Assembly: GCA_964533215.1 (NCBI GenBank)
Contig: CAZHLJ010000006.1
Span: 62,001-126,000 of the forward strand
Direction: 5' to 3'
Source: Bact-08 sp964533215
GTDB lineage: Bacteria; Bacteroidota; Bacteroidia; Bacteroidales; UBA932
DNA: 64,000 bases
Shown: in pieces, positions 16,210 through 26,059 of the stretch
Position numbering within the stretch: the stretch's first letter is position 1
Layout of the letters: every line of letters starts with the position of its first letter
Position numbers and translations under genes: made by a program
Notes under the pieces: model-generated
The model's database searches: none
What the model was told of the DNA's origin: nothing
Seen by the model: the letters and a program-made list of their open reading frames with translations, nothing else

Positions 16210-18492
16210 ATGGGAAAATTCCACCCTGACAAAATATTTTTATTTGTCCTAATATTATTATCAGCTGTTTCATGCAGCACCGTGAGGGTCGTTCCTGCTG
16301 GATCCAGCCGGCTGGACAAGAATGTAATTGAGATTTCAAACTCTAAGAAATTTCCCATCTTGACACTTGAACCATACATAAGGCAACAACCAAATACAAC
16401 CTTCATTTTCGGAATAAACCCATTTTTACACATTTATAATTGGAGCAACGGCAAAAACCGAGGTTGGGACAAATTGGTCAAGAACATAGGACAAGAGCCT
16501 GTTATATTTGATAGCCTGATGGTTGAGAGAAGTAAGGAAAACCTTTCCAACCATCTCGTATTTCTTGGGTACTACAATTCCAAAATCTTGTCGACAGTCC
16601 ACACTGTCTCAAAAAAGACTAAAGTAACATACTCTATAACACTTGGCAAAAGGTATAAGATCAGAAATATCCACTATGACATAAAGGATACCTCCGTTAG
16701 CCGCTTTGTCCTTTCTGACACAGTAAGCACTCTGATCAAAAAAGGAGATATACTGTCAGAAAATGTATTAAGTCAGGAAAGTGAGAGAATTACGTCATTG
16801 CTGAGAAACATAGGCTTTTATAATTTTACGAAAAATTATATATTTTTCGAAGCGGATACATTACTTCACGATGGTTATGCTGATTTGTTGCTAAAAATTG
16901 AAAACTTTAACAGAAATGAAACTGTAAAGGAGTTACGTCCCCATAACCGCTACTATATCAGAAACGTGAATATATATTCTGACTACGATCCTGCTGTAAA
17001 CAGGCTTGAAATACCCTTACTTCACCAAGACAGTATAAAGTATAATGGCATAAACATTTTCTATACCGGCAAGCTAAAAATAAGACCATCTGTATTGGCT
17101 AAAATGAACAAGATTGTTCCCGGAGAACTCTATAAGGAAAACAAGGTTAACAAAAGCTATGAGAGATTGGTTGCTCTGAGAAACTTTTCCGGAGTCAACC
17201 TACAATTTGACGAGGTTCAGTCGGAATCCTGGCTCAAGTCTGATACCAATAAAGTGGATTGTACAATAAGGCTCACCCCATCAAAGAGTCAGGGATATAA
17301 AATCAACCTGGAAGCTTCCAGTAACTCAAACAATCTTCTGGGCTTGTCACCAGCGGTCTCTTATTACCACAAGAACATATTCAATGGAGGGGAGTGGTTT
17401 ACTCTTGGATTTATGGGTAATTTCCAATTCAAGCTAAACGACCCTGCAAAGTCCACCGAACTGGGTGTTTCTGCAGGTTTATCCTTCCCTAGTTTTCTTT
17501 TATTGCCTGATAGGATTTTCACATCTACCGTTCCAAGGACGGATATAAATTTGAGCTATAACTATCAAAGCAGACCTGAATTCACTAGAAACCTCCTATC
17601 CTTCAACTATGGTTACAACTGGAAAATGGGAGAGAGGCTCTTCTATCGTTTTAATCCTATTCAGTTGAATATAATAAGGTTATTTAATCTTAGCCCCTCA
17701 TTTTATCAAAACCTGTCGGATCCGTTTCTGAAGAATTCATATAAAGATCATTTTGATATGGGAGCAGGTGCAATGTTGTATTACACAACTGATGCATCTC
17801 CTAGTCCAAAGAACTCATACTTCTACTTAAGATGGGTAAATGATATTTCCGGTAATCTGTTGAGCCTTTTCAACAGTACTATGCCTCAAGATACAAATGG
17901 TTTTAGAAAGATATGGAAAACAGCATATTCTCAGTATTATAGAACAGATTTCACTATGGTTTACACCTGGAAGTTCAAGAACAAAACAAGTTTTGCGACC
18001 AGGTTCAATCTTGGTTTGGGATATGCTTATGGAAATTCAACGACAGTACCTTTTGAGAAATTGTTTTATGCCGGAGGAGCCAATAGTTTGAGAGGATGGC
18101 AGTCCAGATCAGTCGGCCCTGGATCCTCACCGATTGATACGACATTTTCCATTCCTAACCAGACTGGAGACTTCAAACTTGAAATGAATGCTGAATACAG
18201 ATTCGGTATTTTCTGGAAAATTGAAGGAGGATTATTTGCCGATGCCGGAAATATCTGGAATCTTAAAGTTGAACAGGGGAGAGAGGCAGCCTTATTCAGG
18301 TTCAGGGATTTTTACAAAAGTGTAGCTTTCAACTGGGGTGGAGGATTAAGGCTAAACCTTGATTTTGTCATACTGAGACTGGATTTTGGAATGATAGCCT
18401 ATAATCCTGCAAAAAAAGAGTGGATAGGCCCAAAAAAGTGGTTTAGACCTAGCACTTATAGTCTTCAGTTTGGAGTTGGATACCCTTTCTAG
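16210..18492 (+). CDS. tamL: TamL-like outer-membrane assembly lipoprotein (BamA/TamA superfamily)
   Basis: A 760-residue lipoprotein: a hydrophobic signal ends in a lipobox with Cys near residue 22 (SAVSCST). POTRA-like repeats follow and the C-terminal third is a 16-strand Omp85-type barrel, recognisable from GGANSLRGWQSRSVGPGS near residue 620 (the L6 loop RGW) and the aromatic C-terminus QFGVGYPF. Bacteroidota use TamL with TamB in outer-membrane biogenesis; tamB is not in this window. I reject an upstream start at 15943 because it would lie inside speA and bury the signal peptide. The 3' end overlaps the next, convergent gene by four bases. Confidence 0.88.
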   Translation: MGKFHPDKIFLFVLILLSAVSCSTVRVVPAGSSRLDKNVIEISNSKKFPILTLEPYIRQQPNTTFIFGINPFLHIYNWSNGKNRGWDKLVKNIGQEPVIFDSLMVERSKENLSNHLVFLGYYNSKILSTVHTVSKKTKVTYSITLGKRYKIRNIHYDIKDTSVSRFVLSDTVSTLIKKGDILSENVLSQESERITSLLRNIGFYNFTKNYIFFEADTLLHDGYADLLLKIENFNRNETVKELRPHNRYYIRNVNIYSDYDPAVNRLEIPLLHQDSIKYNGINIFYTGKLKIRPSVLAKMNKIVPGELYKENKVNKSYERLVALRNFSGVNLQFDEVQSESWLKSDTNKVDCTIRLTPSKSQGYKINLEASSNSNNLLGLSPAVSYYHKNIFNGGEWFTLGFMGNFQFKLNDPAKSTELGVSAGLSFPSFLLLPDRIFTSTVPRTDINLSYNYQSRPEFTRNLLSFNYGYNWKMGERLFYRFNPIQLNIIRLFNLSPSFYQNLSDPFLKNSYKDHFDMGAGAMLYYTTDASPSPKNSYFYLRWVNDISGNLLSLFNSTMPQDTNGFRKIWKTAYSQYYRTDFTMVYTWKFKNKTSFATRFNLGLGYAYGNSTTVPFEKLFYAGGANSLRGWQSRSVGPGSSPIDTTFSIPNQTGDFKLEMNAEYRFGIFWKIEGGLFADAGNIWNLKVEQGREAALFRFRDFYKSVAFNWGGGLRLNLDFVILRLDFGMIAYNPAKKEWIGPKKWFRPSTYSLQFGVGYPF

Positions 18493-19238
18493 TTTTCGAA
18501 GAATAGATCTCCGAAAAATTCAGGAGAATGAAAATTGGGATGTTCCAGTTTAATGGGATTCCATGAAAGGTAATGTCTCACTGGCAAATCATCTCCACAT
18601 TTGTAAAAGTTTGCCTTGATAGTCCGTCCCTCTAAATTCGGTACATGACTTAATGAGAAAAGAGCAATAGGAAGAGCAATGGTAATCTTCCATTCAAAAT
18701 TCCCCTCCTTTATCTCAAAACCTGAATTTCCCAAAGAAGAGGATCTCCTGATCTGACTAGTAACATCAGAGTCAAATCTAGTCCTATCTTTACGATTAGC
18801 CCCTCCTGCAAAAGTTCCAACACCTATGCAGTTCATCTCAAGGTTATAATATGTGGAATCCATGCCTGGGATAACGAAGAATTCCACACAAGAGTCCTTA
18901 TATGGCTGAGAACCATCATCCTTGGTAAAATGAGCTCTTACAGCAGACTCTTTTACAAAATATTGCAGATAGATTTCATCCCTTGAATATGCGATTCTGA
19001 ATTTCACTTCAGGTCTATATGGATACACCGGCCAGTTAAGCTGGTCAATCTGATGATATTCTACTTTACAGCTATCCATCATCTTTTCCACTAATGCAAT
19101 AGGAGGTTTTTTACAAGGAAAACCAATTTTTTTGACTGAAATCATATCACTTTTAAATAAAAGAGGCTTCTCCTGAATAACGCATCTAGGAAGAAGCGAT
19201 AAAAAGAGGAAGCCACTTATCAATAACTTTGCGAACAT
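18489..19238 (-). CDS. Family 9-like carbohydrate-binding protein, exported
   Basis: A 249-residue protein with an N-terminal hydrophobic segment (LLISGFLFLSLLPRC). The rest resembles the CBM9-like fold found in exported Bacteroidota proteins: LQYFVKES, DSCVEFFVIPG, YYNLEMNCIGVG and EWKITIALPIALF. No catalytic module is attached, so it probably binds glycan in the periplasm or at the surface. It lies two bases downstream of a sugar transporter gene on the same strand, consistent with glycan use, but the ligand is unknown. Confidence 0.7.
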   Translation of the reverse strand: MFAKLLISGFLFLSLLPRCVIQEKPLLFKSDMISVKKIGFPCKKPPIALVEKMMDSCKVEYHQIDQLNWPVYPYRPEVKFRIAYSRDEIYLQYFVKESAVRAHFTKDDGSQPYKDSCVEFFVIPGMDSTYYNLEMNCIGVGTFAGGANRKDRTRFDSDVTSQIRRSSSLGNSGFEIKEGNFEWKITIALPIALFSLSHVPNLEGRTIKANFYKCGDDLPVRHYLSWNPIKLEHPNFHSPEFFGDLFFEN

Positions 19239-19240
19239 CT

Positions 19241-20446
19241 CTACTTTGATGTTCTTATCTTATAACCAGACACTCCGTAGTACAGAATAAATAGGAAGCA
19301 AGGAAGAGCAATCCAGTATGCGCTTTGTGCACCAACAGCATCCTTAAGGAATCCGAAAATAGTAGGAATAACTGCACCACCGGCAATAGCCATAACCAAT
19401 AGTGAGGAACCAGCTTTAGTGAACTTACCTAAATCTGCAATTGCCAATGGCCAAAGAGCCGGCCACATAAGTGAGCAACCCAGAGCCATGAGGCCTATAA
19501 ACCAGATGGAAATTGCAGCTGGTGTAAGGACAAGAAGCAATGAACCGAGAATACCAAGTATAGAGCAGATCATCAAAGCCTTTGCCTGAGTAAGATATTT
19601 AGGAATGAATATGATTCCGCAGATGTAGCCGATTACCATGCCTATTGAAGATATCCATGCATATGACGACGCATCGGCAAGGTTTAGTTCATTAGCATAG
19701 TCTACAAGAGTGCTAAGAGCAACTGTCTCAACACCTACATATAAAAACAGTGTCAGAGCTCCAAGCAAAAGGTGAGGAAATTGCAATATAGAGGTTTTGC
19801 CTGCAGCATAAGGGCAATCGTCAGCACTATCCTCATCCTCTCCGACGGCCTTCACTTCAGGAAGCGGAGCCATCAGGGAAATAACGCCGAGTAGTAAAAA
19901 GACTCCTATAATTATGTAAAATGGTAGATACAGATCTGATATAAGAGTATCCGTAGTATTCTTACCAATGACAAACGCTAGAAAAACTGGTGCTACAGGC
20001 CATGCTAGCTTATTGCATATCCCCATTATTGACATCCTTTTGGCTGCACTCTCAATCGGCCCTAATATTGTAATATATGGGTTAACCGAAGCTTGAAGAA
20101 ACGTATTTCCAATTCCGCTCATAAATGAAGCTACCAGGAAGAGGATAAAACTTTCACTTTTGGCAGATGGAATAAACAGAGCAAATGCAACCGCAAAAAG
20201 CAGGAAAGAGAGAGCCATTGTCTTCTTGTAACCTATTTTTGCAATAGTCATTGAAGCTGGATATCCAAAAATAATAAAGGTTGAGAAAGTGGCTGCAAGA
20301 ATCAAATAAGATTCACCAGAGGAGACTCCTAAAGTACCTTTAAGCACCGGAATCAGAAATGAATTAATTCCTAACGCAAATCCGATTGCGAAGAACATCA
20401 TGCCGACAAAAATAAGTGGCAATACGAAGTTTTTCTGTTGTTTCAT
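19241..20446 (-). CDS. MFS sugar transporter (FucP/glucose-galactose porter-like)
   Basis: A 12-helix inner-membrane permease of 401 residues, of the FucP-like sugar:proton symporter group: the N-terminal FVGMMFFAIGFALGINSFL helix, GFPAS-like GYPASMTIAKIGYKK loop, NPYITILGP and GYICGIIFIP are visible. I choose the ATG at 20446 (MKQQKNF), 16 bases after the NagB-fusion stop, over an upstream in-frame ATG at 20482 that would overlap it by 20 bases. Being directly downstream of the amino-sugar gene, its substrate may be N-acetylglucosamine or glucosamine; that is inference from position. Confidence 0.85.
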   Translation of the reverse strand: MKQQKNFVLPLIFVGMMFFAIGFALGINSFLIPVLKGTLGVSSGESYLILAATFSTFIIFGYPASMTIAKIGYKKTMALSFLLFAVAFALFIPSAKSESFILFLVASFMSGIGNTFLQASVNPYITILGPIESAAKRMSIMGICNKLAWPVAPVFLAFVIGKNTTDTLISDLYLPFYIIIGVFLLLGVISLMAPLPEVKAVGEDEDSADDCPYAAGKTSILQFPHLLLGALTLFLYVGVETVALSTLVDYANELNLADASSYAWISSIGMVIGYICGIIFIPKYLTQAKALMICSILGILGSLLLVLTPAAISIWFIGLMALGCSLMWPALWPLAIADLGKFTKAGSSLLVMAIAGGAVIPTIFGFLKDAVGAQSAYWIALPCFLFILYYGVSGYKIRTSK

Positions 20447-20462
20447 TAGTTTATAATAAAGT

Positions 20463-22361
20463 TTATATTTTGTATCTGACAAAAAGCTCTATAGCTTGAT
20501 ACTCAGCCATTCCCAACTTATCAAAAAGAACAGCAGTGTTATGATTCCTCTCTTCTGCCCTTTGCCAGAACTCTCTCTTGTCTGAGCCAGGAAATACAGG
20601 ACGATCCTTTTGGGATTGATGTTTGAAAATAGCCTCACGTTTGATGTTTACCTCTTCAGGGCTCAGTGGGACAGCCATATCCGAATCTGCAACATCCCAT
20701 TCTTGCCAGGCTCCTCTGTAGAGCCATACACGACAATCTTTCAACCAAGCTTCATTCTTAAGCTCTTCCAAGGCAGCAAAAATTGACTGAAGACAAACGC
20801 GGTGAGTACCATGAGGATCACTAAGGTCGCCTGCAGCATAAATCTGATGAGGTTTTACTTTTTGAAGAAGGTCCTTTACAATTGCAATATCTGCAGGCCC
20901 TACAGGATTTTTCTTCACTCCACCTGTTTCATAGAATGGCAAATTCAGAAAATGTACATGATCTTCAGGAATTTTCAAATATCTGCAGGCAGACTTGGCT
21001 TCACCTCTTCTGATAGCGCCTTTCACTTCACGAATGCTCGGAGTGTCGGGCTCTCCAGGATGCTTGCTGGATAGGTCTTTCAATGCTTGCTTATATATTT
21101 CCGTACTTTTCTCTTCACTGAACCCGAAAATCTTTGAGTAATCCCTGACAAAATCAAGGAACCTTATGGCATCATGGTCAAAAACAGCGATGTTACCTGA
21201 TGCCTGGTAAGCCATATGAACCTCATGTCCGTGTTCAGACAACCTAGCAAGTGTACCTCCCATTGATATTACATCATCATCTGGATGAGGGCTGAATATT
21301 ACAACGCGTTTTGGAAATGGAGTTGCTCTCTCCGGTCTTGTGGAGTCATCAGCATTTGGTTTTCCGCCGGGCCATCCTGAAATGGTATGTTGAAGGTCAT
21401 TGAAAACTTTGATATTTACTTTATTGGCAGGTCCCTTTTCTGTAATAAGGTCACTCATACCATTATCATTATAGTCTCTATCTGTAAGTTTTAATATTGG
21501 TTTTTCAAGCTTCCGGCACAGCCAGAATACAGATTTCCTGGTCAGATGATCATCCCAGACACAAGGACCAGTCAACCAAGGAGTTTTTACTCTTGTCAAC
21601 TCTGCAGCCGCCGGCAAATCTACCAGAACCTCAATGTTTTCATGCTGCTGAAGGTAAGAGGTTGGATTCTGCTCATTTATACACCCCTCTACAAGCTTAC
21701 ATATACCAGAGGCATTTCCTTCGCCAAAGGCAAGGTAGAAGATCTTCTTTGCAGTCAGGATTGTCTCTATTCCCATTGTCAAGGCGTGGAAAGGAACATA
21801 TTCAACCCCAAAAAACTCAGACGCGGAAGAGACTCTTGTATTGTAGTTAAGAGTTATCTGCCTTGTTCTAGAGTTGTAGTGCGAACCGGGTTCATTGAAC
21901 CCCATATTTCCCAAAACGAGGATATCGAGACCTCCAAATGATGAGATTTTCTTCTCATAATCATCACAGTATTGATGAATATCTTCCTTTGCAACCTCAC
22001 TGTCCAGACAAAAAATATTCTCTTTTGGAATATCAATAAAGTCGAAAAAATATTCTTTTATGAATCTGTAGTGGCTTTGTAACTCATTTTTATTAAGAGG
22101 ATAGTACTCATCTACAGAAAAAACAATTACATTCTTAAAAGAAATCTCTTTGCTGTTATATAATTTAATTAACTCTTCATATACCTGGATGGACGATGAT
22201 GAAGCACTTAATCCTAATACGCAAGGATGATTTCGTAGATTTTTGTTCTTTATGGCTTCTGCAATCTTATCAGCTACCAATTTAGAGGCTGTTGAGGAAT
22301 CTTCAAAAATGTCAACAGGGATTCTCTCATACCTTTTTGTAAAATCTTGATTTACAATCAT
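20463..22361 (-). CDS. nagB: Glucosamine-6-phosphate deaminase-like domain fused to PIG-L deacetylase domain
   Basis: A 632-residue two-domain protein. Residues about 1-260 form a NagB/SugarP-isomerase fold (VDEYYPL near 83, FNEPGS near 155); residues about 350-630 form a PIG-L/LmbE deacetylase with the zinc motif PHPDDD at 358-363 and DPHGTHR further on. Such roughly 650-residue fusions are a Bacteroidales form of NagB. In the NagB half the canonical phosphate loop (TGG-type) reads LSASSSS and the catalytic loop reads LGNMGFNEP, missing the Asp-Gly-His of E. coli NagB, so deaminase activity is doubtful. The PIG-L half looks intact and may deacetylate an amino sugar. Confidence 0.85.
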   Translation of the reverse strand: MIVNQDFTKRYERIPVDIFEDSSTASKLVADKIAEAIKNKNLRNHPCVLGLSASSSSIQVYEELIKLYNSKEISFKNVIVFSVDEYYPLNKNELQSHYRFIKEYFFDFIDIPKENIFCLDSEVAKEDIHQYCDDYEKKISSFGGLDILVLGNMGFNEPGSHYNSRTRQITLNYNTRVSSASEFFGVEYVPFHALTMGIETILTAKKIFYLAFGEGNASGICKLVEGCINEQNPTSYLQQHENIEVLVDLPAAAELTRVKTPWLTGPCVWDDHLTRKSVFWLCRKLEKPILKLTDRDYNDNGMSDLITEKGPANKVNIKVFNDLQHTISGWPGGKPNADDSTRPERATPFPKRVVIFSPHPDDDVISMGGTLARLSEHGHEVHMAYQASGNIAVFDHDAIRFLDFVRDYSKIFGFSEEKSTEIYKQALKDLSSKHPGEPDTPSIREVKGAIRRGEAKSACRYLKIPEDHVHFLNLPFYETGGVKKNPVGPADIAIVKDLLQKVKPHQIYAAGDLSDPHGTHRVCLQSIFAALEELKNEAWLKDCRVWLYRGAWQEWDVADSDMAVPLSPEEVNIKREAIFKHQSQKDRPVFPGSDKREFWQRAEERNHNTAVLFDKLGMAEYQAIELFVRYKI

Positions 22362-22371
22362 AACACAATTA

Positions 22372-23205
22372 TTAAGACTTATTTAACAAGTTTGATGCTT
22401 TTTTTAGTGGGATAAGTGAGGTCAATAATTCTTCAAGCAAATTAAGTTTCAGCATATTAGCTCCATCAGACTTTGCAACTGAAGGGTCGGGATGTGTCTC
22501 AATAAACAGACCATCAACGCCCACAGCTATACCTGCGCGAGCCATTGTTGCAATCATGTCTGGCATACCACCTGTAACGCCGGAAGATTGATTTGGCTGT
22601 TGCAAGCTGTGCGTAACATCAAGAACTACAGGATATCCGAAACTCTTCATTTGAGGTATTGACCTGAAATCCACAATTAAATCTGAATACCCAAACTGAG
22701 TACCTCTTTCTGTAAGGAAAATATTATCATTGCCAAAAGATGCTACTTTTTCTGCAGCAAATTTCATTGATTGAGGAGATAGAAACTGTCCTTTTTTTAT
22801 ATTCACGAACTTTCCGGTTTTTGCAGCTGCTTCCAGGAGGTCTGTCTGACGGCATAGGAAAGCGGGTATCTGAAGGACATCCACTTTATACGATGCAGCC
22901 AGCGATGCCTCTGACGGGTTGTGTATGTCAGTCACAATTGGAACTTCAAGCTCTTCACGGATCATCTGGAGAATTTCCAATCCTTGTTCATCTCCGATAC
23001 CAGTAAATGAGTCGGATTTAGATCTGTTCGCTTTTCTGTAGGACGATTTAAAAATAAAAGGGATAGAAAGTTTTTCAGTAATTTCTTTTATCTCGGATGC
23101 TACCCTGTAGGTAATCTCCTTGCCTTCAATGACACATGGACCTGCTAAAAGAAAAAAATTAGCTTCATCCGTGTGTTTAATATATTGGATTTTATCAATT
23201 ATCAT
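22372..23205 (-). CDS. kdsA: 3-deoxy-8-phosphooctulonate (Kdo-8-P) synthase
   Basis: A 277-residue TIM-barrel enzyme joining phosphoenolpyruvate and arabinose-5-phosphate, the first committed step of Kdo for lipid A core. Motifs: LLAGPCVIEG near residue 20, KSSYRKANRSK near 55, TDIHNP, and VLDVTHSLQQPN near 196. The cysteine in AGPC marks the metal-dependent class (E. coli-type metal-free enzymes have Asn there). It lies ten bases upstream of the NagB fusion on the same strand. Confidence 0.95.
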   Translation of the reverse strand: MIIDKIQYIKHTDEANFFLLAGPCVIEGKEITYRVASEIKEITEKLSIPFIFKSSYRKANRSKSDSFTGIGDEQGLEILQMIREELEVPIVTDIHNPSEASLAASYKVDVLQIPAFLCRQTDLLEAAAKTGKFVNIKKGQFLSPQSMKFAAEKVASFGNDNIFLTERGTQFGYSDLIVDFRSIPQMKSFGYPVVLDVTHSLQQPNQSSGVTGGMPDMIATMARAGIAVGVDGLFIETHPDPSVAKSDGANMLKLNLLEELLTSLIPLKKASNLLNKS

Positions 23206-23212
23206 AGTGTGG

Positions 23213-23220
23213 CAAAATTA
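23213..23220 (-). promoter_or_regulatory. Candidate -7 box for kdsA
   Basis: The minus strand reads TAATTTTG, matching TAnnTTTG, only seven bases before the kdsA ATG at 23205. No -33 TTTG is seen at the usual distance. If used, the transcript would be almost leaderless. Confidence 0.35.
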
Positions 23221-23231
23221 GTTAAAAACAA

Positions 23232-24533
23232 TCAATAGTTGTACTTTTTCCATATAGTTTCAAGTCTTTTTCTGATCTCTGCCTCCTTTATATTGTCACA
23301 TGGATTGTAAAACTTTATACAGCTCAACTCTTTTGGCAGAAACTCCTGTTCGACAAAATTATCTGAATAGGAGTGGGCATATTTGTAGTCTTTTGAATAG
23401 CCCAGATCTTTCATAAGTTTTGTAGGTGCATTCCTTAAGTGTAAAGGGACAGGGAGAGCTCCGCTTTTCTCCACCTCTGCCAGAGCAGAGTCTATTGCCA
23501 TATAGGCAGAATTGCTCTTCTTGCACGTTGCGAGATAGATGGCAGTCTCAGAAAGGATTATTCTTGACTCAGGTATCCCTATCTTATTTACAGCATCAAA
23601 GCAGGCATTTGCAATGAGCAAAGCATTTGGATTGGCCAGACCAATATCTTCAGCAGCAAGAATTACCAATCTTCTAGCAATGAAAAGAGGATCTTCTCCT
23701 CCTGCAATCATCCTTGCCATCCAATAAACAGCTCCGTTAGGATCAGAGCCTCTGATACTTTTAATGAAAGCAGATATTATATCGTAATGTTGTTCTCCAT
23801 TCTTGTCATATAATGCAATATTCTCCTGCAGCCTTTCGGTAACAACATTGTTACTGATGATAACTTTTTCGTTATCTAAAAAGCTTCCTACTATTATATC
23901 TATGATATTTAGAAGTTTACGAGCATCACCCCCAGAGAAACGGAAAAGAGCTTCTTTCTCTTTTACCTCAATCTCTTTTTCCTTTAGTACAGGGTCTGTT
24001 GTTATAGCTCGATCTAACAACATGCTTAATGAGTCGACATCAAGAGACTTTAAGACATATACCTGACACCTTGATAGAAGAGGTGTGATAACCTCGAATG
24101 ATGGGTTTTCGGTTGTGGCTCCAATCAAAGTTAGTGTGCCATCTTCAACTGCCCCAAGAAGTGCATCCTGCTGTGACTTGCTGAATCTGTGGATTTCATC
24201 TATAAAAAGTATGGGCCTTGCTTTATTGAAAATTGAGTACGATCTCGACTTTTCAATTATTTCCCTTACATCCTTGACACCTGCATTTATTGCCGACAGA
24301 CTGTGAAAAGGTCTGTCAAGCTTATTTGCAATTATCTTGGCAAGAGTAGTCTTTCCTACGCCTGGCGGCCCCCATAATATGAAAGAGGTAAGATTGTCGG
24401 ATTCTATCATTTTCCTTAATACCGAACCTTGTCCGACCAAATGATCCTGCCCGACATATTCATCCAGATTTTTTGGTCTCATCCTTTCCGGCAGAGGAAT
24501 CTGATTTAAAAGTTTATTTCCAGTAGTATTCAT
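23232..24533 (-). CDS. rarA: Replication-associated recombination protein A (RarA/MgsA)
   Basis: A 433-residue clamp-loader-like AAA+ ATPase acting at stalled forks. Walker A is GPPGVGKTTLAKII near residue 55, Walker B is ILFIDEIHRFSKSQQD near 107, sensor 1 is LIGATTENPSFE, and the C-terminal MgsA domain includes RGSDPNGAVYWMARM and LRNAPTKLMKDLGY. Length is usual. Its ATG at 24533 lies 20 bases inside the end of the sulfatase gene on the same strand, so translation may be coupled although the functions are unrelated. Confidence 0.95.
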   Translation of the reverse strand: MNTTGNKLLNQIPLPERMRPKNLDEYVGQDHLVGQGSVLRKMIESDNLTSFILWGPPGVGKTTLAKIIANKLDRPFHSLSAINAGVKDVREIIEKSRSYSIFNKARPILFIDEIHRFSKSQQDALLGAVEDGTLTLIGATTENPSFEVITPLLSRCQVYVLKSLDVDSLSMLLDRAITTDPVLKEKEIEVKEKEALFRFSGGDARKLLNIIDIIVGSFLDNEKVIISNNVVTERLQENIALYDKNGEQHYDIISAFIKSIRGSDPNGAVYWMARMIAGGEDPLFIARRLVILAAEDIGLANPNALLIANACFDAVNKIGIPESRIILSETAIYLATCKKSNSAYMAIDSALAEVEKSGALPVPLHLRNAPTKLMKDLGYSKDYKYAHSYSDNFVEQEFLPKELSCIKFYNPCDNIKEAEIRKRLETIWKKYNY

Positions 24534-26043
24534 CCATTATTCCTTTCATTTCAGAAGATTGGCTGTCTTCGTCCCCAAGAGCTTTTCGCTGTTTCAGGAT
24601 TTCGTTTTTAAGTTTATATACTATTTTCTTGTACTTCGGGTCACCATATAGGTTCTTCATTTCCATCGGGTCGTTTTTGAGATCATATAACTCCCACAGA
24701 GGTGTATATGAAGGTTTTCTGGCTCCTTTCATATTTAGAGGAGAACCGTAATAGAATATGAGCTTGTACCTGTCAGTTCGTATGCCTAAATTTGCAACTG
24801 TCCTGTGGTAGAAATCATTATGCATCCAGTAACGGTAATAAACCGACTTTCTCCAATTTTTTGGTGTAGATTCTGACAGATTCCTTCTGAAACTCTTTCC
24901 TTGCATATCCTCCGAAGGTTTAATTCCGGCATAATCCAAAAGGGTAGGGGCAAAATCAACATTCAAAGATAGGTCATTATTCACAGTTCCCGGCCTTATT
25001 TCCTTAGGAAATCTTATAAGAAATGGCATTTTAATTGATTCTTCCTGCATAAGTCTTTTATCGAACCATCCGTGCTCACCAAGAAAAAATCCCTGATCGG
25101 AAGTGTAAATGACAATAGTATTACTGTCCAATCCATTCCTGCTAAGATAATCTAATATTTTCCCCACATTCTCGTCTACACCAGCAATACATCTGAGATA
25201 ATCCTTAATAAAGAGCTGATATGCCCATTTTCTATGTTCATCTCTGCTAAGGTTGGTCGGAATGGAGGTCTTTAAATCGGTCTCTGTCATATTTTCAAGA
25301 CTCATCGTAAGCGAATCTGTATAAGATCCTCTTGACTGGTAATTATCCAAAAGGTTTTCCGGTTCAGGAACAGTTATACTGTCAAGAAGATGTTTAAATC
25401 TTTCTGCCGGTTGCCAAGGACGGTGGGGGGCCTTGAACTGACACATGAGGAAGAAAGGTTTGGACTTATCGCGTCTGTTATCAAGCCAATCTATTGCCCT
25501 CTGTGCGACAACGTCTTCAGAATGTCCAAAGTAAGTTTTCCCTTTTGAGTTTTCGAATGTCTCTCCATCTGTGCGACTCTTTTCAATCAGTTTAGGATCG
25601 TGATAGGTTCCTTGTCCAATAAAGCAGGCATAGTCATCAAAGCCCTTAGGTTCAGTACCTAAATGCCATTTACCTACAATAGCTGTGCTATAGCCAGATT
25701 CATGAAGAATTTTAGGAAGTGTAAGTAAGTTTGTATCAAGTTTGTCTGATAAAGTATAGACGCCATTTTTCTGGCTATACATTCCTGTAAGGATACATGC
25801 ACGGCTTGGGCTGGAAATAGAATTTGTCGCAAAACAGGAATTAAGCCGTGCACCCTGAAGACCGAGCCTGTCTATGTTTGGGGTAGGAAGAACTTTTGAC
25901 AGTCTGCTGTTGTATGCGCTGATTGCATTGGAGGCATGATCGTCAGACATAATGTAGATGATATTTGGCCTCTCCTGAGCATTCAGATTGGGGGAGGCCA
26001 ATAATATCGCTCCAATTCCTGCAATCGCTTGTTTATTTAACAT
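24514..26043 (-). CDS. Exported S1-family sulfatase (serine type)
   Basis: A 509-residue sulfatase with a signal peptide ending about NAQ (residue 23). The calcium-binding MSDDH is at residues 32-36. The activation motif is SSPSRACILTG, so Ser77 would be converted to formylglycine; the serine form needs the anaerobic radical-SAM maturase anSME, which is not in the window. IVGKWHLG, GQGTYHDP and SDQGFFLGEHGWFDKR are typical of the family. The enzyme probably removes sulfate from glycans in the periplasm or at the surface. Two genes upstream of the amino-sugar genes on the same strand suggests host or algal sulfated glycan use. Confidence 0.92.
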   Translation of the reverse strand: MLNKQAIAGIGAILLASPNLNAQERPNIIYIMSDDHASNAISAYNSRLSKVLPTPNIDRLGLQGARLNSCFATNSISSPSRACILTGMYSQKNGVYTLSDKLDTNLLTLPKILHESGYSTAIVGKWHLGTEPKGFDDYACFIGQGTYHDPKLIEKSRTDGETFENSKGKTYFGHSEDVVAQRAIDWLDNRRDKSKPFFLMCQFKAPHRPWQPAERFKHLLDSITVPEPENLLDNYQSRGSYTDSLTMSLENMTETDLKTSIPTNLSRDEHRKWAYQLFIKDYLRCIAGVDENVGKILDYLSRNGLDSNTIVIYTSDQGFFLGEHGWFDKRLMQEESIKMPFLIRFPKEIRPGTVNNDLSLNVDFAPTLLDYAGIKPSEDMQGKSFRRNLSESTPKNWRKSVYYRYWMHNDFYHRTVANLGIRTDRYKLIFYYGSPLNMKGARKPSYTPLWELYDLKNDPMEMKNLYGDPKYKKIVYKLKNEILKQRKALGDEDSQSSEMKGIMDEYYWK

Positions 26044-26059
26044 AATATAAATTGTATAA

